A stretch of 33,076 bases of DNA from Phycisphaerae bacterium (GTDB lineage: Bacteria; Planctomycetota; Phycisphaerae; SM23-33), in assembly GCA_016929245.1 (NCBI GenBank), contig JAFGJE010000187.1:1-33076 (forward strand), given 5' to 3'. The notes under the pieces were generated by a model. It did no database searches. It saw only the letters and a program-made list of their open reading frames with translations, and was not told where the DNA came from. Within the stretch, counting starts at the first letter, position 1, and the number at the start of each line of letters is the position of its first letter. Positions 8,472 to 16,983 of the stretch are shown here, piece after piece. The position numbers and the translations under genes are program-made.

Positions 8472-8594
8472 CTTGGACATCTTGTCCAAGCGTCACAGGG
8501 TCATCTTGACCCTGTTGTGTATTTTTTTGTTTTCACGGACAAGATGCCCGTGAGACCCTTAGGCCGGCTCTGCTTTGCGTAGCGCTTCGCAGAG
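8472..8594. repeat. Cluster of four small hairpins with a shared CATCTTG core
   Basis: Hairpin 1 is CTTGGAC/GTCCAAG (8472-8490). Hairpin 2 is CAGGGTCA/TGACCCTG (8496-8514). Hairpin 3 is CACGG/CCGTG (8534-8552). Hairpin 4 is CTCTGC/GCAGAG (8568-8594). The first two carry the same centre CATCTTG and the third carries its complement CAAGATG, while the flanking stems differ. Hairpin 2 is followed on the plus strand by a T-rich run. This is a REP-like dispersed element between the pseudopilin and PEP-CTERM genes; no gene is seen in 8395-8625. Confidence 0.6.
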
Positions 8595-8625
8595 CAAAGA
8601 GGCCCAAGCCACTTTTCTGACAACG

Positions 8626-9345
8626 CTAATCCTTGAATCCTCCGCGCCAGAACGGATCATTATTATCTTTATCCAGAATTTCGTCGTACGACACCGGCTG
8701 GGTGTGTCCGTCCATGAAGACGAAATTCAAGGATTCGCCCGGATGGACGTACCACTCCGGCGTCGCCGTTTGGAAATCCGTTCGATATACATAGGTGTGG
8801 AAATAATAGGCGTTCCAGGACGCCTGCCAGGTGGCATTGGGGCAATCGGCGATGAAGAACATTTCGCTGATGTGCGGAATTTCCGTGGTAAAAAAAGGCC
8901 TTCGCCAATCGACCTCTTCCTTGATTTCGCCGGTACTGGAATCAATTGTCGTATGCCAGGCATACACGTTCGGCGCTCGATTTCTCGGTAGATCTCCATA
9001 CGTCGGAAAGCTCTCATCCATCACTTCGCAATTCCACACTTCCTCCGGAGGTATGGATAAATACGGTGTCAATGTGCCGCCGGGCATGCTGCTTTCGGAA
9101 TAATACATGTACCGGTTGGGAAGCGAGTCTCCATGGTCCTGCGCGAAGAGGTTCAGCGCCAGGCCGAAATCCCGCAATTCACTGAGGCAGACGACGGACT
9201 TGGCCGTTCCCCTCGCCTTTTGCAGGGACGGCAGGAGGATCGACACCAGAAGGGAGATGACGGCGATGACGACCAAAAGCTCAATCAGGGTGAACCCCGT
9301 CGGGTTTCGGTATTGGAAAGAACCGGTTTTACTGCTTCGTATCAT
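8626..9345 (-). CDS. Type II secretion-like pseudopilin with C-terminal H-X9-DG motif (DUF1559-type)
   Basis: A 239 aa protein with a prepilin leader (15-16 residues), the cleavage/methylation motif [15 protein letters not shown] and one hydrophobic helix. The helix is followed by [40 protein letters not shown]. Near the C-terminus [12 protein letters not shown] matches the H-X9-DG signature of a pseudopilin group expanded in Planctomycetes, Lentisphaerae and Verrucomicrobia. It would be processed by a prepilin peptidase at the inner membrane. Its ATG overlaps the stop of the upstream regulator (ATGA, 9345-9342), implying translational coupling. These proteins are found beside carbohydrate-use genes, but their role is unknown. 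Confidence 0.88.
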   Translation of the reverse strand: MIRSSKTGSFQYRNPTGFTLIELLVVIAVISLLVSILLPSLQKARGTAKSVVCLSELRDFGLALNLFAQDHGDSLPNRYMYYSESSMPGGTLTPYLSIPPEEVWNCEVMDESFPTYGDLPRNRAPNVYAWHTTIDSSTGEIKEEVDWRRPFFTTEIPHISEMFFIADCPNATWQASWNAYYFHTYVYRTDFQTATPEWYVHPGESLNFVFMDGHTQPVSYDEILDKDNNDPFWRGGFKD

Positions 9346-10493
9346 CCTTGGGTTCCCTTGTCGGTTCTGGGCGGAATCACGGAATCCCGCACGATCAATT
9401 CCGCCTCCAACGGGATAGTTGCCGTCGCGTGCTCATGGTTCGAGATTTCCTTCAATAATAACCGGGCCGCGGTTTCCCCGATTTTCTGCAACGGCTGGCG
9501 AACCACGGTGATCGGGGGATGATTTATCTGGGCCGCGCTCGTATCGTCGTAGGAGACAACCGACAGATCGTCGGGAATGCGTTTCCGGGAGGCGCGTAGG
9601 ACTTTTAATACATTGGGGAGAATCGAACCGTGCGCGACAACCAGCGCGGTGAGGTTTTTTTGTTTTTCGAGCAATTCCCGCGTCGCCGCTTCGACGTGTT
9701 CCTCACCACCGACGCAGGAAACCACCCACTGAGGATCCGATTCGACACCGGCCGAGGTCAGTTCGTCCTGATACGCCTTTAATCGCGAGGTATACACCCA
9801 ACTGTTGCTGTAATTGGTGATATAGGCGATGTTCCTGTGCCCCAGCGCGGTCAGATATCGAATCGCCCGGGTCATTCCTTCATAATGATTGACGTATACG
9901 CATCTCGACTCTTCGTGATGCATAGGCCGACCGGCAATGACCAGGGGGGCGTTTTTGGAATGCAAACCGTCGGCAATCGGTTCGACAACTTGGTCGGAAA
10001 GGGGGATATAGATCACTCCTTTGGTATCGGAAGTGCAACGACTCAGATACACATCGAGCGGCGAAAGCGTCGGTCCCAGCGACGACCATTCCAGTTGAAT
10101 CTCCGTCCGGGAAAACGCATGTTCGATCCCCATGATGATTGAGGCAAGGTGTTGATCCTGTATGAAAGCCGAACCGAATGTCCGTGCCCCCAGAATCACG
10201 AGGATTGTACCGGATATTTCATTCGGCTGATTCTGATCGGAAACGAAATGCCCCAATCCCGGTTTGCTGATGATACGCCCCTCTTTGACAAGTTCCAAAA
10301 TCGCCCGGCGGAGTACGGTGCGAGACATCTTTAATATCTCACAAAGATCCTTTTCAAATCCCAGCGGATTTCCCGGCTGCAGGTTATGAGTAGAAATGTA
10401 ATGCAGGAGTTGTTTCTGGGCGTCTGGATATTTCGGCGGACGCCCGCGACGTGGAATTTTGGGAGCAGACAGGCGTAACGTATTTGACGGCAT
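9342..10493 (-). CDS. GntR-type HTH / LacI-type sugar-binding transcriptional regulator
   Basis: A 383 aa chimeric regulator. Residues about 20-90 form a GntR-like winged helix ([38 protein letters not shown]). From about 93 to 370 is a periplasmic-binding-protein-like effector domain of the LacI/GalR type ([57 protein letters not shown]). The architecture is that of AraR. The effector is probably a sugar or oligosaccharide, which fits the nearby GH36 and glycosidase-like genes. It overlaps the pseudopilin by 4 bp and so probably controls its own operon. Position 5 onward ([20 protein letters not shown]) is an AT-hook-like basic tail. Confidence 0.92.
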   Translation of the reverse strand: MPSNTLRLSAPKIPRRGRPPKYPDAQKQLLHYISTHNLQPGNPLGFEKDLCEILKMSRTVLRRAILELVKEGRIISKPGLGHFVSDQNQPNEISGTILVILGARTFGSAFIQDQHLASIIMGIEHAFSRTEIQLEWSSLGPTLSPLDVYLSRCTSDTKGVIYIPLSDQVVEPIADGLHSKNAPLVIAGRPMHHEESRCVYVNHYEGMTRAIRYLTALGHRNIAYITNYSNSWVYTSRLKAYQDELTSAGVESDPQWVVSCVGGEEHVEAATRELLEKQKNLTALVVAHGSILPNVLKVLRASRKRIPDDLSVVSYDDTSAAQINHPPITVVRQPLQKIGETAARLLLKEISNHEHATATIPLEAELIVRDSVIPPRTDKGTQG

Positions 10494-10542
10494 GGATACC
10501 TGTACCTTTCCGGCTACGAATCCTCTTTTATTTACAACACAT

Positions 10543-10571
10543 AATATAAACTATTTTTATTATTTGTCCAA
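10543..10571 (-). promoter_or_regulatory. Promoter of the regulator-pseudopilin operon
   Basis: Minus strand TTGGAC (10571-10566), 17 bp spacer, TATATT (10548-10543), about 50 bp upstream of the regulator start. The whole 10500-10680 segment is strongly AT-rich. TTATT/AATAA arms around the -35 box could form an operator. Confidence 0.55.
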
Positions 10572-10654
10572 TAATATTTTTATATAATATGCGCGGTGAT
10601 TTTTCAAAAAAAGTGATTGAGAAAATGGGCCAAAAAAAGAGGGGATGACACGAA

Positions 10655-10681
10655 ATTATAATTGCTGCAATATATTATAAT
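10655..10681. promoter_or_regulatory. Pair of ATTATAAT palindromes, 19 bp centre to centre
   Basis: Two identical 8-bp palindromes (10655-10662 and 10674-10681) flank the small palindrome TTGCTGCAA. The spacing is close to two helical turns, which suits a dimeric regulator. The segment is AT-rich, so chance is possible. Confidence 0.25.
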
Positions 10682-10738
10682 AAAATGAGTTACAAGATTT
10701 TATCCTCGGATGTGTTTCAGAGAATTGACAATGTGATT

Positions 10739-11017
10739 TTATTCTTCCCGGTTGGGCGTCCACCGACCGTGATGGTAGGGTCGGGAGGATTCCTCATCCA
10801 TCCTGCTCGGTCCGGGAAGCTGTTCGTTTTGCCATTGTCGCTGCTGTTGTTCCTTCTTCTCTTTTCGCTCTTCTTCGAGTTTCTTCACTTCCTTGACGCC
10901 TTCCTTGATGAGAAACATGGTGCAGGAGACGTTGTGGAACAGTAACGGCAGCAGAAGGAGAAGGAACCAGGATTTCCTGACTCGCCGCCGGGTGGGCACG
11001 ATTTGTCGTTTTGTCAT
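10739..11017 (-). CDS. Small putative lipoprotein with charged coiled-coil tail
   Basis: A 92 aa protein with no recognised family. A basic N-terminus (MTKRQIVPTRRRVRKS) precedes a hydrophobic run LLLLLPLLF and a cysteine (NVSC) that could be lipidated, though the -3 residue is not a typical lipobox. After this comes a highly charged helix (VKEVKKLEEERKEKKEQQQR) likely to form a coiled coil, then a polar tail. An alternative start is 11023 (two extra residues). No clear ribosome site is visible. The ORF track merges it into a longer frame (10739..11644) whose upstream part is antisense to the GH36 gene. Its gene-like amphipathic pattern supports it over the overlapping plus-strand ORF 10685..10945. 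Confidence 0.6.
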   Translation of the reverse strand: MTKRQIVPTRRRVRKSWFLLLLLPLLFHNVSCTMFLIKEGVKEVKKLEEERKEKKEQQQRQWQNEQLPGPSRMDEESSRPYHHGRWTPNREE

Positions 11018-11068
11018 GTGCATGAAAGTATATCGGTTCGGTGGAAACGGAATACACGGGGAATTTGA

Positions 11069-11097
11069 TCGACAGGATTCCCGCGAGGGATTATTGT
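11069..11097 (+). promoter_or_regulatory. Candidate promoter of the alpha-galactosidase gene
   Basis: TCGACA (11069-11074), 17 bp spacer, TATTGT (11092-11097), 46 bp before the start codon. Confidence 0.4.
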
Positions 11098-11143
11098 ACC
11101 CGGTTTCCATCAGGACTCGATTGAAAAAAAAGGAGACGTTCGC

Positions 11144-13033
11144 ATGTGGAGTTGGAAGGAAGAAACCGCAACGGTGCAGTCTTGCTGGGCGCTCCTGGGG
11201 GAGGGACATTGGATTGTCCGTTCGGGTGAAAGGCAAATCGACTCGCGGCAGGCGCAGTGGAGCGGGAACGTCGGCAAGGACGCCGCCAACGGCCTGGAGC
11301 TGGAAACCATCATTGCCGGCGACGCGATTCAATTGATTGTCACGAATTCCTCCACGGACGATTTTCCCGTGGATGAGATCCGGCTGGTGTTCGACGCTTC
11401 GACTCTGCTTGTGGAGGATTACCTGGAATACGTGCATTCCAAGTGGCTGTATGAAGCCCAGTCCACCGTGAAGCGCATCGGGCAAAAGACGGATTTCGTG
11501 GAAGCCAACCCCGAAAGCTCCATGGTGTATCTGTTGAAATCCCACAAGCAAGGCTCGTCGTATCTGTTCGCCGTTCTTCCCCCGCAGGAAGAGGATTATA
11601 TGTATTTCCAGGCGTTGCTCCTGGAACCGATCGGGGCGGGGCAATTCGGCCTGGAAATCCGAAGCGAGCAGGGGAAAGTTTTACCCGCCGGGTGCAGTAC
11701 TCGTTGCTCGAAGATTATCATCGCCGAGGATTCCGATCCCTTCGCGATGCTCGAATCGCTGGGGGATCGCTACGCCGCGTTGCGAAACCGGCCGTTACAG
11801 CCTAAAGCCGTCGGCTGGAATTCCTGGGACGAGATCAAGCTGACCGTCACCGCCGACGCGATGCGCGAAAACCAGGTCATCGCGAAAAACGAACTCGGTC
11901 AAAAGGTTCAATATTTCGTGATCGACGACGGCTGGCAGAATTCGTGGGGCGACTGGCGGTTCTCGCCCGATTTTCTCATGACGGCCGACGAATTCTGCCG
12001 CGAAGTAAAGCAGGCGGGGGGGATTCCCGGAATTTGGCTGGCGCCGCTGTACGCGGATAAGCCCATGATGGACTCGCACCCCGATTGGTTCGCCCGCATG
12101 CCGGATGGTTCCCTCATCGAGAGTGAAAATTCCCGCTTCACGCTGGGCTGCCTGGATATCACCGTCCCGGAGGTGCGGGAGCATCTGTTCAACATCTATC
12201 GCGGCCTGAAGGAGGCGGGATTCAATTATTTCAAGGTCGATTTCACCCAGATGGTGCAACGATGCACGGGCTTCCACGATAAAACCGTCGGGCGCGGGAG
12301 TATCATCCGCAAAACGTTCGAGATCATCCGCGAAGCGGTGGGGGACGACAGTTACATTCTCGCCTGCGCCCCGCCGTACGAGTCCGTCTTCGGGATTGTG
12401 GACGCGGCCCGCATCACCGCCGATATTCAATTGAAATGGTCGGTGGTGCAGTTCAATATCGGATCGGCCGCCTGCCGGTGGTGGATGGACCGGAAACTCT
12501 GGAACAACGATCCCGATTTCGTCATCGTTCGCGCGTCGGACTATTGCACCAATCCGGACGACGCCCCCCCAAAAAAACCGTTTGTGCGAGGAGATTACAA
12601 CTCCGGCCCGAAATTCAACGCCCGCGAAGCGCGTAGCTGGGCGCTGGCGGCGGTGATGATGGGCGAAGTGGTTTTGGGAGACGATCTGCGAAAGCTAAAC
12701 TCCGACGGGTTGGCGCTGCTGCGTCGCGTGCTGGAACTGGCTCCGCTGCGCCGCACCGCCGTCCCGACGGACCTGTTCACCTGCGGCCATAATTCTTTAC
12801 CCGCCGTGTGGTTCGCCGACGAGGACGACCGAAAAATCCTCGCGGTATTCAATTGGGAAGAAGAACCCATCGAGCGAAAGATTTCACTCCGGGACTATGG
12901 CATTGATCCGGACGACGCGATTTGCTCCTGGTTTGACGAGTCGATCCTTTCGCCGTCCCCGGAGGGCGTTCTGGAACTGACAATCCAGCCGCACGATTCG
13001 ATATGTCTCGTCGCGACGCGAAGCGCGGAGTAG
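11144..13033 (+). CDS. GH36-family alpha-galactosidase
   Basis: A 629 aa cytoplasmic enzyme with no signal peptide. An N-terminal beta-supersandwich (residues 1-215) precedes the TIM barrel with KAVGWNSWDE near 225 and YFVIDDGWQ near 260. The nucleophile is in FKVDF (Asp366). DAARITADIQLKW holds the Arg-x3-Asp acid/base motif (Asp427). A C-terminal beta domain ends near TIQPHDSICLVA. This is the clan GH-D pattern, which releases terminal alpha-galactose from raffinose-type sugars and galactomannan; a related specificity (alpha-N-acetylgalactosaminidase) cannot be excluded. AAGGAGA lies 8 nt before the ATG. It is a monocistronic plus-strand gene whose stop is 1 bp from the convergent WG-repeat gene. 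The nearby sugar-type regulator is a plausible controller. Confidence 0.9.
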   Translation: MWSWKEETATVQSCWALLGEGHWIVRSGERQIDSRQAQWSGNVGKDAANGLELETIIAGDAIQLIVTNSSTDDFPVDEIRLVFDASTLLVEDYLEYVHSKWLYEAQSTVKRIGQKTDFVEANPESSMVYLLKSHKQGSSYLFAVLPPQEEDYMYFQALLLEPIGAGQFGLEIRSEQGKVLPAGCSTRCSKIIIAEDSDPFAMLESLGDRYAALRNRPLQPKAVGWNSWDEIKLTVTADAMRENQVIAKNELGQKVQYFVIDDGWQNSWGDWRFSPDFLMTADEFCREVKQAGGIPGIWLAPLYADKPMMDSHPDWFARMPDGSLIESENSRFTLGCLDITVPEVREHLFNIYRGLKEAGFNYFKVDFTQMVQRCTGFHDKTVGRGSIIRKTFEIIREAVGDDSYILACAPPYESVFGIVDAARITADIQLKWSVVQFNIGSAACRWWMDRKLWNNDPDFVIVRASDYCTNPDDAPPKKPFVRGDYNSGPKFNAREARSWALAAVMMGEVVLGDDLRKLNSDGLALLRRVLELAPLRRTAVPTDLFTCGHNSLPAVWFADEDDRKILAVFNWEEEPIERKISLRDYGIDPDDAICSWFDESILSPSPEGVLELTIQPHDSICLVATRSAE

Positions 13034-13034
13034 A

Positions 13035-14162
13035 TCATTTCGCCGGTGGGAAGAGGAATCGTCCTTCGCGGTCGATGTATCCGAGTTTGTCGTCGACCCA
13101 GACCGCCGCGAATCCCCGGCGGAAATCGTCGGCGCGGTCGAATTTCGGGGGGATGACCGTCTCGCCTTCCGCGTCGATATATCCCCACTTCACGCCGCCG
13201 TCGCCGGTGTCGGGGAACGTCAGCACCGCCGCGAGTCCTTCGTGGAAGTCGTTCGCCTGGTCGAATTCCGCCCCGATGACCATCGTTCCTGCGCGGTCGA
13301 TGTATCCCCACAGGCCGGTGTAGCTTAATCGCACCGCCGCGCGGTTTTCCGAAAATTCACGCCCGGCCTGGTATTCCTTCGAGCGAATGACGGTTTGTCC
13401 CCGCGTGTCGATATACCCGCAGATGGCGGGTGGATTTTCGGCGTCGCGTTGGGACGTCGGTTCCGACAATTGCACCCACGCCAATCCCTCGGAAAACGCG
13501 CCGGCCGCCTGGAATTGCGGTTCAATGACGCTCTTGCCGGATTTGTCGATGTATCCCCATTGTCCACCGCTGACGCGCCGACCGATTCGTTTGCCCTGGG
13601 TCATCACCGCGGCCAGTCCCTCGGAAAATCGCCCGGCGAAGGTGTATTGCGGCGCGATGACAACCTGTCCCGCCGCGTCGAGGAATCCGAATTGATCCTG
13701 ATCGCGGAAGGCCGCCAGGTTTTCGTGGAATCGCAGGGGGGTTGCGTATGTCATCGGAAGGACGGTTTGCCCCGCGGTGTCGATCAGGCCCCATTTCCCG
13801 TTGAGCATCACGCTTAAACGCCCCGCCGAAAATCCGTCCCGGTCGACGGCCTCGAACTGCGGCGAAATGACCATGCGCCCCGTTGCATCGATCACGCCCC
13901 ACAAGCCTTTGCTTTGGACCGCCGCGAAATCTTCGGAGAATCGCTCCGCCCGTTGATATTGCGGGCGGATGGCGACGTTCGCGTCGGCGTCGATGTATCC
14001 CCACAAACCGTCCTGCACGATCGGCAGGGGGGTGTCAGCCGTTGGCGCGGCGGGTTCCTCCGGGGACGCCTGCGAGGAGGGCGGAGGCGATTTGGTGTCC
14101 TTCTCGCATCCCGGAGATACGAGACTGAATACTATCGCGATCAGGAGAAACGTACGAAACAT
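13035..14162 (-). CDS. WG-repeat lipoprotein
   Basis: A 375 aa exported protein. The start at 14162 has AAGGAG 7 nt upstream and begins MFRTFLLIAIVFSLVSPGCEKD, a signal peptide with a likely lipidated Cys. A Pro/Ser/Ala-rich linker follows. The rest is about eight to ten WG (KWG) beta-repeats of the form 'LWGYIDADANVAIRPQYQRA ... FSEDFAAV', each about 35-45 residues. They continue to the C-terminus (KLGYIDREGRFLFPP). WG repeats are thought to form propeller-like binding surfaces; no enzymatic motif is seen. The track start at 14225 lies inside a dispersed palindrome and is rejected. The gene converges on the GH36 gene with almost no gap. Confidence 0.88.
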   Translation of the reverse strand: MFRTFLLIAIVFSLVSPGCEKDTKSPPPSSQASPEEPAAPTADTPLPIVQDGLWGYIDADANVAIRPQYQRAERFSEDFAAVQSKGLWGVIDATGRMVISPQFEAVDRDGFSAGRLSVMLNGKWGLIDTAGQTVLPMTYATPLRFHENLAAFRDQDQFGFLDAAGQVVIAPQYTFAGRFSEGLAAVMTQGKRIGRRVSGGQWGYIDKSGKSVIEPQFQAAGAFSEGLAWVQLSEPTSQRDAENPPAICGYIDTRGQTVIRSKEYQAGREFSENRAAVRLSYTGLWGYIDRAGTMVIGAEFDQANDFHEGLAAVLTFPDTGDGGVKWGYIDAEGETVIPPKFDRADDFRRGFAAVWVDDKLGYIDREGRFLFPPAK

Positions 14163-14180
14163 GAATCTTCTCCTTATCCT

Positions 14181-14281
14181 TGTCATCCTGAGCGGAGCGC
14201 AGCGAAGTCGAAGGACCTCACGCATAGCTACCCGTAAGGTCCTTCGACTTCGCTCGAAGACTCGCTCCGCTCAGGATGACA
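14181..14281. repeat. Dispersed palindrome of the GTCATCCTGAGCGGAGCG type (family F, copy 1)
   Basis: Left arm TGTCATCCTGAGCGGAGCG...GAAGGACCT and right arm AGGTCCTTCGACTTCG...CTCAGGATGACA form a long imperfect hairpin between the WG-repeat and ktrA genes. The same ends recur at 17576-17711. This sequence type is scattered in many unrelated bacterial genomes. Confidence 0.85.
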
Positions 14282-14300
14282 GTCATTGAATAAAATATTT

Positions 14301-14984
14301 TTATTGTCCGAACGGTTTCAGCGCCGCGTCCGAACCGATCAGCATCAGCACGTCGCCTTCCTGGATGGTCGTCTCGGCCGTCGGTACGGAAATGACCACT
14401 TCCTGGTGCCGTTTTCTACCGTCCGCGTCGGTGTCCTCGGCCTTGCGGCGCACGGCGATCACCTGCACGTGATGGTTCTTCCGCATGTCGATTTCGCCGA
14501 GGGTTTTCCCGACAAACGTCTTCGGCGGGGCGGTCTGGATCAGGCTGAATCCCTCCGCCAGCTCGATATGCTCGATGATCCGCGGCGCGACCAGGCGGGT
14601 GCGCCAGCGGTCGGCCGACTCGCTTTCGGGATTCACGATGTCGTCGGCGCCGATGCGCGTGAGAATCTGCCCGCGAATCGCGGTCGTCGCGCGGGTGATC
14701 ACGCGCGACACGCCCATCTGCTTCAGCAGCACGGTCGTCAGGACGGCGGCCTCGAAGTTCGTCCCGATTCCGACGATCGCGGTGTCCACCTCGTCGATGC
14801 CCTGGTTGCGGAGCGTTTCCTCGTCGGTCGCGTCCATGCAGACGGCCCGGGCGACGTCGTCGCGCATCGTCTCGATCAGGTCCGCCCGACGATCCACGGC
14901 GATGACATCCGCCCCGGCGTCGGTCAGCAGTTTCGCCAGCCGGCTGCCGAAGCGTCCCATTCCAATCACGGCAAAACGTTCCAT
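14301..14984 (-). CDS. ktrA: KtrA/TrkA-type potassium uptake regulatory subunit
   Basis: A 227 aa cytoplasmic gating subunit. An RCK-N Rossmann domain (VIGMGRFGSRLAKLL, then the acidic residue in VIAVDRR) binds ATP/ADP or NAD. An RCK-C domain follows from about residue 140 (AEGFSLIQTAPPKTFVGKTLGEIDMRKNHHVQVIAVRR) and ends IQEGDVLMLIGSDAALKPF. The length is the usual single-unit KtrA size, about half of E. coli TrkA. It starts 16 bp after the transporter gene, so the two are one operon and form the octameric-ring/dimer complex at the inner membrane. In the family this controls K+ import under osmotic stress. Confidence 0.95.
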   Translation of the reverse strand: MERFAVIGMGRFGSRLAKLLTDAGADVIAVDRRADLIETMRDDVARAVCMDATDEETLRNQGIDEVDTAIVGIGTNFEAAVLTTVLLKQMGVSRVITRATTAIRGQILTRIGADDIVNPESESADRWRTRLVAPRIIEHIELAEGFSLIQTAPPKTFVGKTLGEIDMRKNHHVQVIAVRRKAEDTDADGRKRHQEVVISVPTAETTIQEGDVLMLIGSDAALKPFGQ

Positions 14985-15000
14985 GGTATTAATCCTTCCA

Positions 15001-16917
15001 TCAACCGATCACCACGTGCTCTTCGGGGTAGGAATACGTCGCGCGTTTCGCGCCGGCCGCCAACGCCGTCAGCAGCGTCAACGGGCCGATCCTGCCGAGG
15101 AACATGCCCGCCATGACCACGTATTTCTCGAAGAATCCCAGGCGGTTCGTCACGCCCGTGCTCAACCCCACCGTTCCGCAGGCGCTGCAGGACTCGAACA
15201 GCAGGTCGATCATGTTCTCCCGCGGAAGGGCGACGCTCAGCAGCAGCGTCACGAGCATCAGCAGGCTCAGGTACAGCATCACCAGCGTGATCGCCCGGCG
15301 CAGCAGCACGTCGCCGACGGTGCGGTGGAACACCTCCACCCGCTGCCGCCGCCTCAGGATACTCCATGCGACCATCACCATCAACGCCAGCGTGACGGTT
15401 TTCATCCCCCCGGCGGTGCTGGCGGGACTGCCTCCGATGGTCATCAGCACGCACATCCAGAGCTTGTTCGCGTTGGACAGGCGATTCATGTCGATCGTGT
15501 TGAACCCCGCCGTCCGCGCGGTGATCGACTGAAACACCACCGCCGCGGTCTTCTCGCCCACCCCGAATGTTTCCCAGTCGTTCGGCGTGTTTTCCGCCCG
15601 GCCATATATGATCGACGGCGCCGGTTCCTCCACGGCGACCGCCAGCACCCACAGCCCGGCCGCCCCCAGGACGATCAGCACCGCCGAAGTGCTCAGCACG
15701 ATCTTCGAGTGCAGCGAAAGTCTCGCGGGTCGGCCGACTTCGTGCGCCGCGATCCCGCGCACCCGCCGCCAGACCTGCACGACGACGCGACGGAGATAAC
15801 GCATCACATCCTGCAACACGGGGAATCCCAGCCCGCCCAGGACGATCAGCGGCGCGAACACGCCCAGAACCTGCCAGTGCTCCCGCAGCGGCTGGGACCA
15901 GCCGTCGTGAACCCCGGCCATCAGATTCTCCGGGTACAGGGCGAATCCGGCGTTGCAGAACGCCGAAACGCCGTGAAACACCGCGTGCCAGACGGCCGCC
16001 GAGAACGACAGGGGCTGCCCCCAGGCGTCCCGCACGCCGGGCGAAAGAAACATCTCCAGCATCAGCATCGCACCCAGCGCCTCGGCGAGCAGCGTGAAGA
16101 GTAACACGAACCGCACGATCCGTCCCAGTTCGCCGACGCGGTCCGTCGAGAGCAGTTCCGTGACGGTCTCGCTGCCCCGAAGCGACAGCGCCTTGCCCGC
16201 GAGGATCGCCAGCACCGTGCCGAAAATCATGATCCCCAGTCCGCCGAGTTGGATCAACGCGAAGATCACCGCCTGGCCGAACCGCGTGAAATGCGTGCCC
16301 GTGTCCACGACGACCAGTCCCGTCACGCACGTGGCGCTGACGGCCGTGAACAGGGCGTCGGGATAATACCAACGGGCCTGGAATTCCTCCGGAACCGCCG
16401 CGGGGAGCATCAACAACCACGATCCGATCACGCACAACGCGGCGAAACTGCCGATCAGCAGCCACGCCGGCGGCAAACCGCTGCCGGCCAGCGCCAGGTT
16501 CGCCCCGACCGCCCGCAGAACCAGCACCGCCAGCATGTACACTTGCGTGATGATCAAAAACAACGCGCCGGCCGACATGACGTTTCGGTGATTCTGATAG
16601 GCGATGACCATCGCCGCGAGGAACAGCACCATCAGGGCGTAGTCCAGCCAGTTGTTCCGGAAATAACGCCGCCGATTCCACGCCAGCAGCAGACGAAGGA
16701 GTCGGTCGAGAAGGAAGAAAATGACGATCGCTCCCTGGGCGGCGGCGATCCCGTCGAAGGACACCGGAAGCGATTCTTCCGAAAATCCCCCGTACAGGAG
16801 CACGAGGGTTCCGACGGCGGTCAATCCCGCCAGCGCCAGCAGCACGTTCAATACCAGAACCACGCCTTCCCGGCGGTAGTCGGAACGACTCGATCTGTAC
16901 CAAACACGTCGCGCCAC
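15001..16917 (-). CDS. ktrB: TrkH/KtrB-type potassium transporter with extra N-terminal membrane segments
   Basis: Inner-membrane K+ translocator. The four pore loops are visible in order: SATCVTGL, HGVSAFCNAGF, TARTAGFN and SACGTVGLSTG. With a GTG start at 16917 (AGGA about 8 nt upstream) it has 638 aa, well above the usual 450-480 for KtrB. The surplus is an N-terminal block of about four membrane helices (VLVLNVLLALAGLTAVG, GAIVIFFLLDRLLRLLL, LDYALMVLFLAAMVIAY, ALFLIITQVYMLAVLVL) with the charged RLLLAWNRRRYFRN between. TrkH homologues of about 600 aa with such extensions occur in Bacteroidetes and PVC bacteria. The track start at 17079, and the ATG at 16983, would translate dispersed hairpin repeats and are unlikely. 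ktrA follows directly. Confidence 0.9.
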   Translation of the reverse strand: MARRVWYRSSRSDYRREGVVLVLNVLLALAGLTAVGTLVLLYGGFSEESLPVSFDGIAAAQGAIVIFFLLDRLLRLLLAWNRRRYFRNNWLDYALMVLFLAAMVIAYQNHRNVMSAGALFLIITQVYMLAVLVLRAVGANLALAGSGLPPAWLLIGSFAALCVIGSWLLMLPAAVPEEFQARWYYPDALFTAVSATCVTGLVVVDTGTHFTRFGQAVIFALIQLGGLGIMIFGTVLAILAGKALSLRGSETVTELLSTDRVGELGRIVRFVLLFTLLAEALGAMLMLEMFLSPGVRDAWGQPLSFSAAVWHAVFHGVSAFCNAGFALYPENLMAGVHDGWSQPLREHWQVLGVFAPLIVLGGLGFPVLQDVMRYLRRVVVQVWRRVRGIAAHEVGRPARLSLHSKIVLSTSAVLIVLGAAGLWVLAVAVEEPAPSIIYGRAENTPNDWETFGVGEKTAAVVFQSITARTAGFNTIDMNRLSNANKLWMCVLMTIGGSPASTAGGMKTVTLALMVMVAWSILRRRQRVEVFHRTVGDVLLRRAITLVMLYLSLLMLVTLLLSVALPRENMIDLLFESCSACGTVGLSTGVTNRLGFFEKYVVMAGMFLGRIGPLTLLTALAAGAKRATYSYPEEHVVIG

Positions 16918-16927
16918 GGAAATTCCT

Positions 16928-16964
16928 GTGGCACCTTCAAGCGAGTCTTCTCGCTTGTGGGTGC
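16928..16964. repeat. Hairpin repeat family A, copy 1
   Basis: Conserved ends GTGGCACCTT and TGGGTGC enclose the stem CAAGCGAG/CTCGCTTG with a TCTT loop. The same ends with different but fully paired inner stems occur at 26864-26916 and 30077-30115. It lies between hisI and the ktrB GTG start. Confidence 0.8.
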
Positions 16965-16983
16965 ATTCTTTTTCAAAAATCAT

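Noticed and set aside
10685-10945. 86-aa plus-strand ORF with a hydrophobic stretch
   Set aside because: Its hydrophobic Leu/Phe run is the complement of the charged Lys/Glu/Gln helix of the minus-strand lipoprotein; no ribosome site.
14485-16903. Long ORFs overlapping ktrA/ktrB (14485..16104 plus, 14966..16903 minus)
   Set aside because: Low-complexity Arg/Pro/Gly/His translations in other frames of clear KtrA and KtrB genes.
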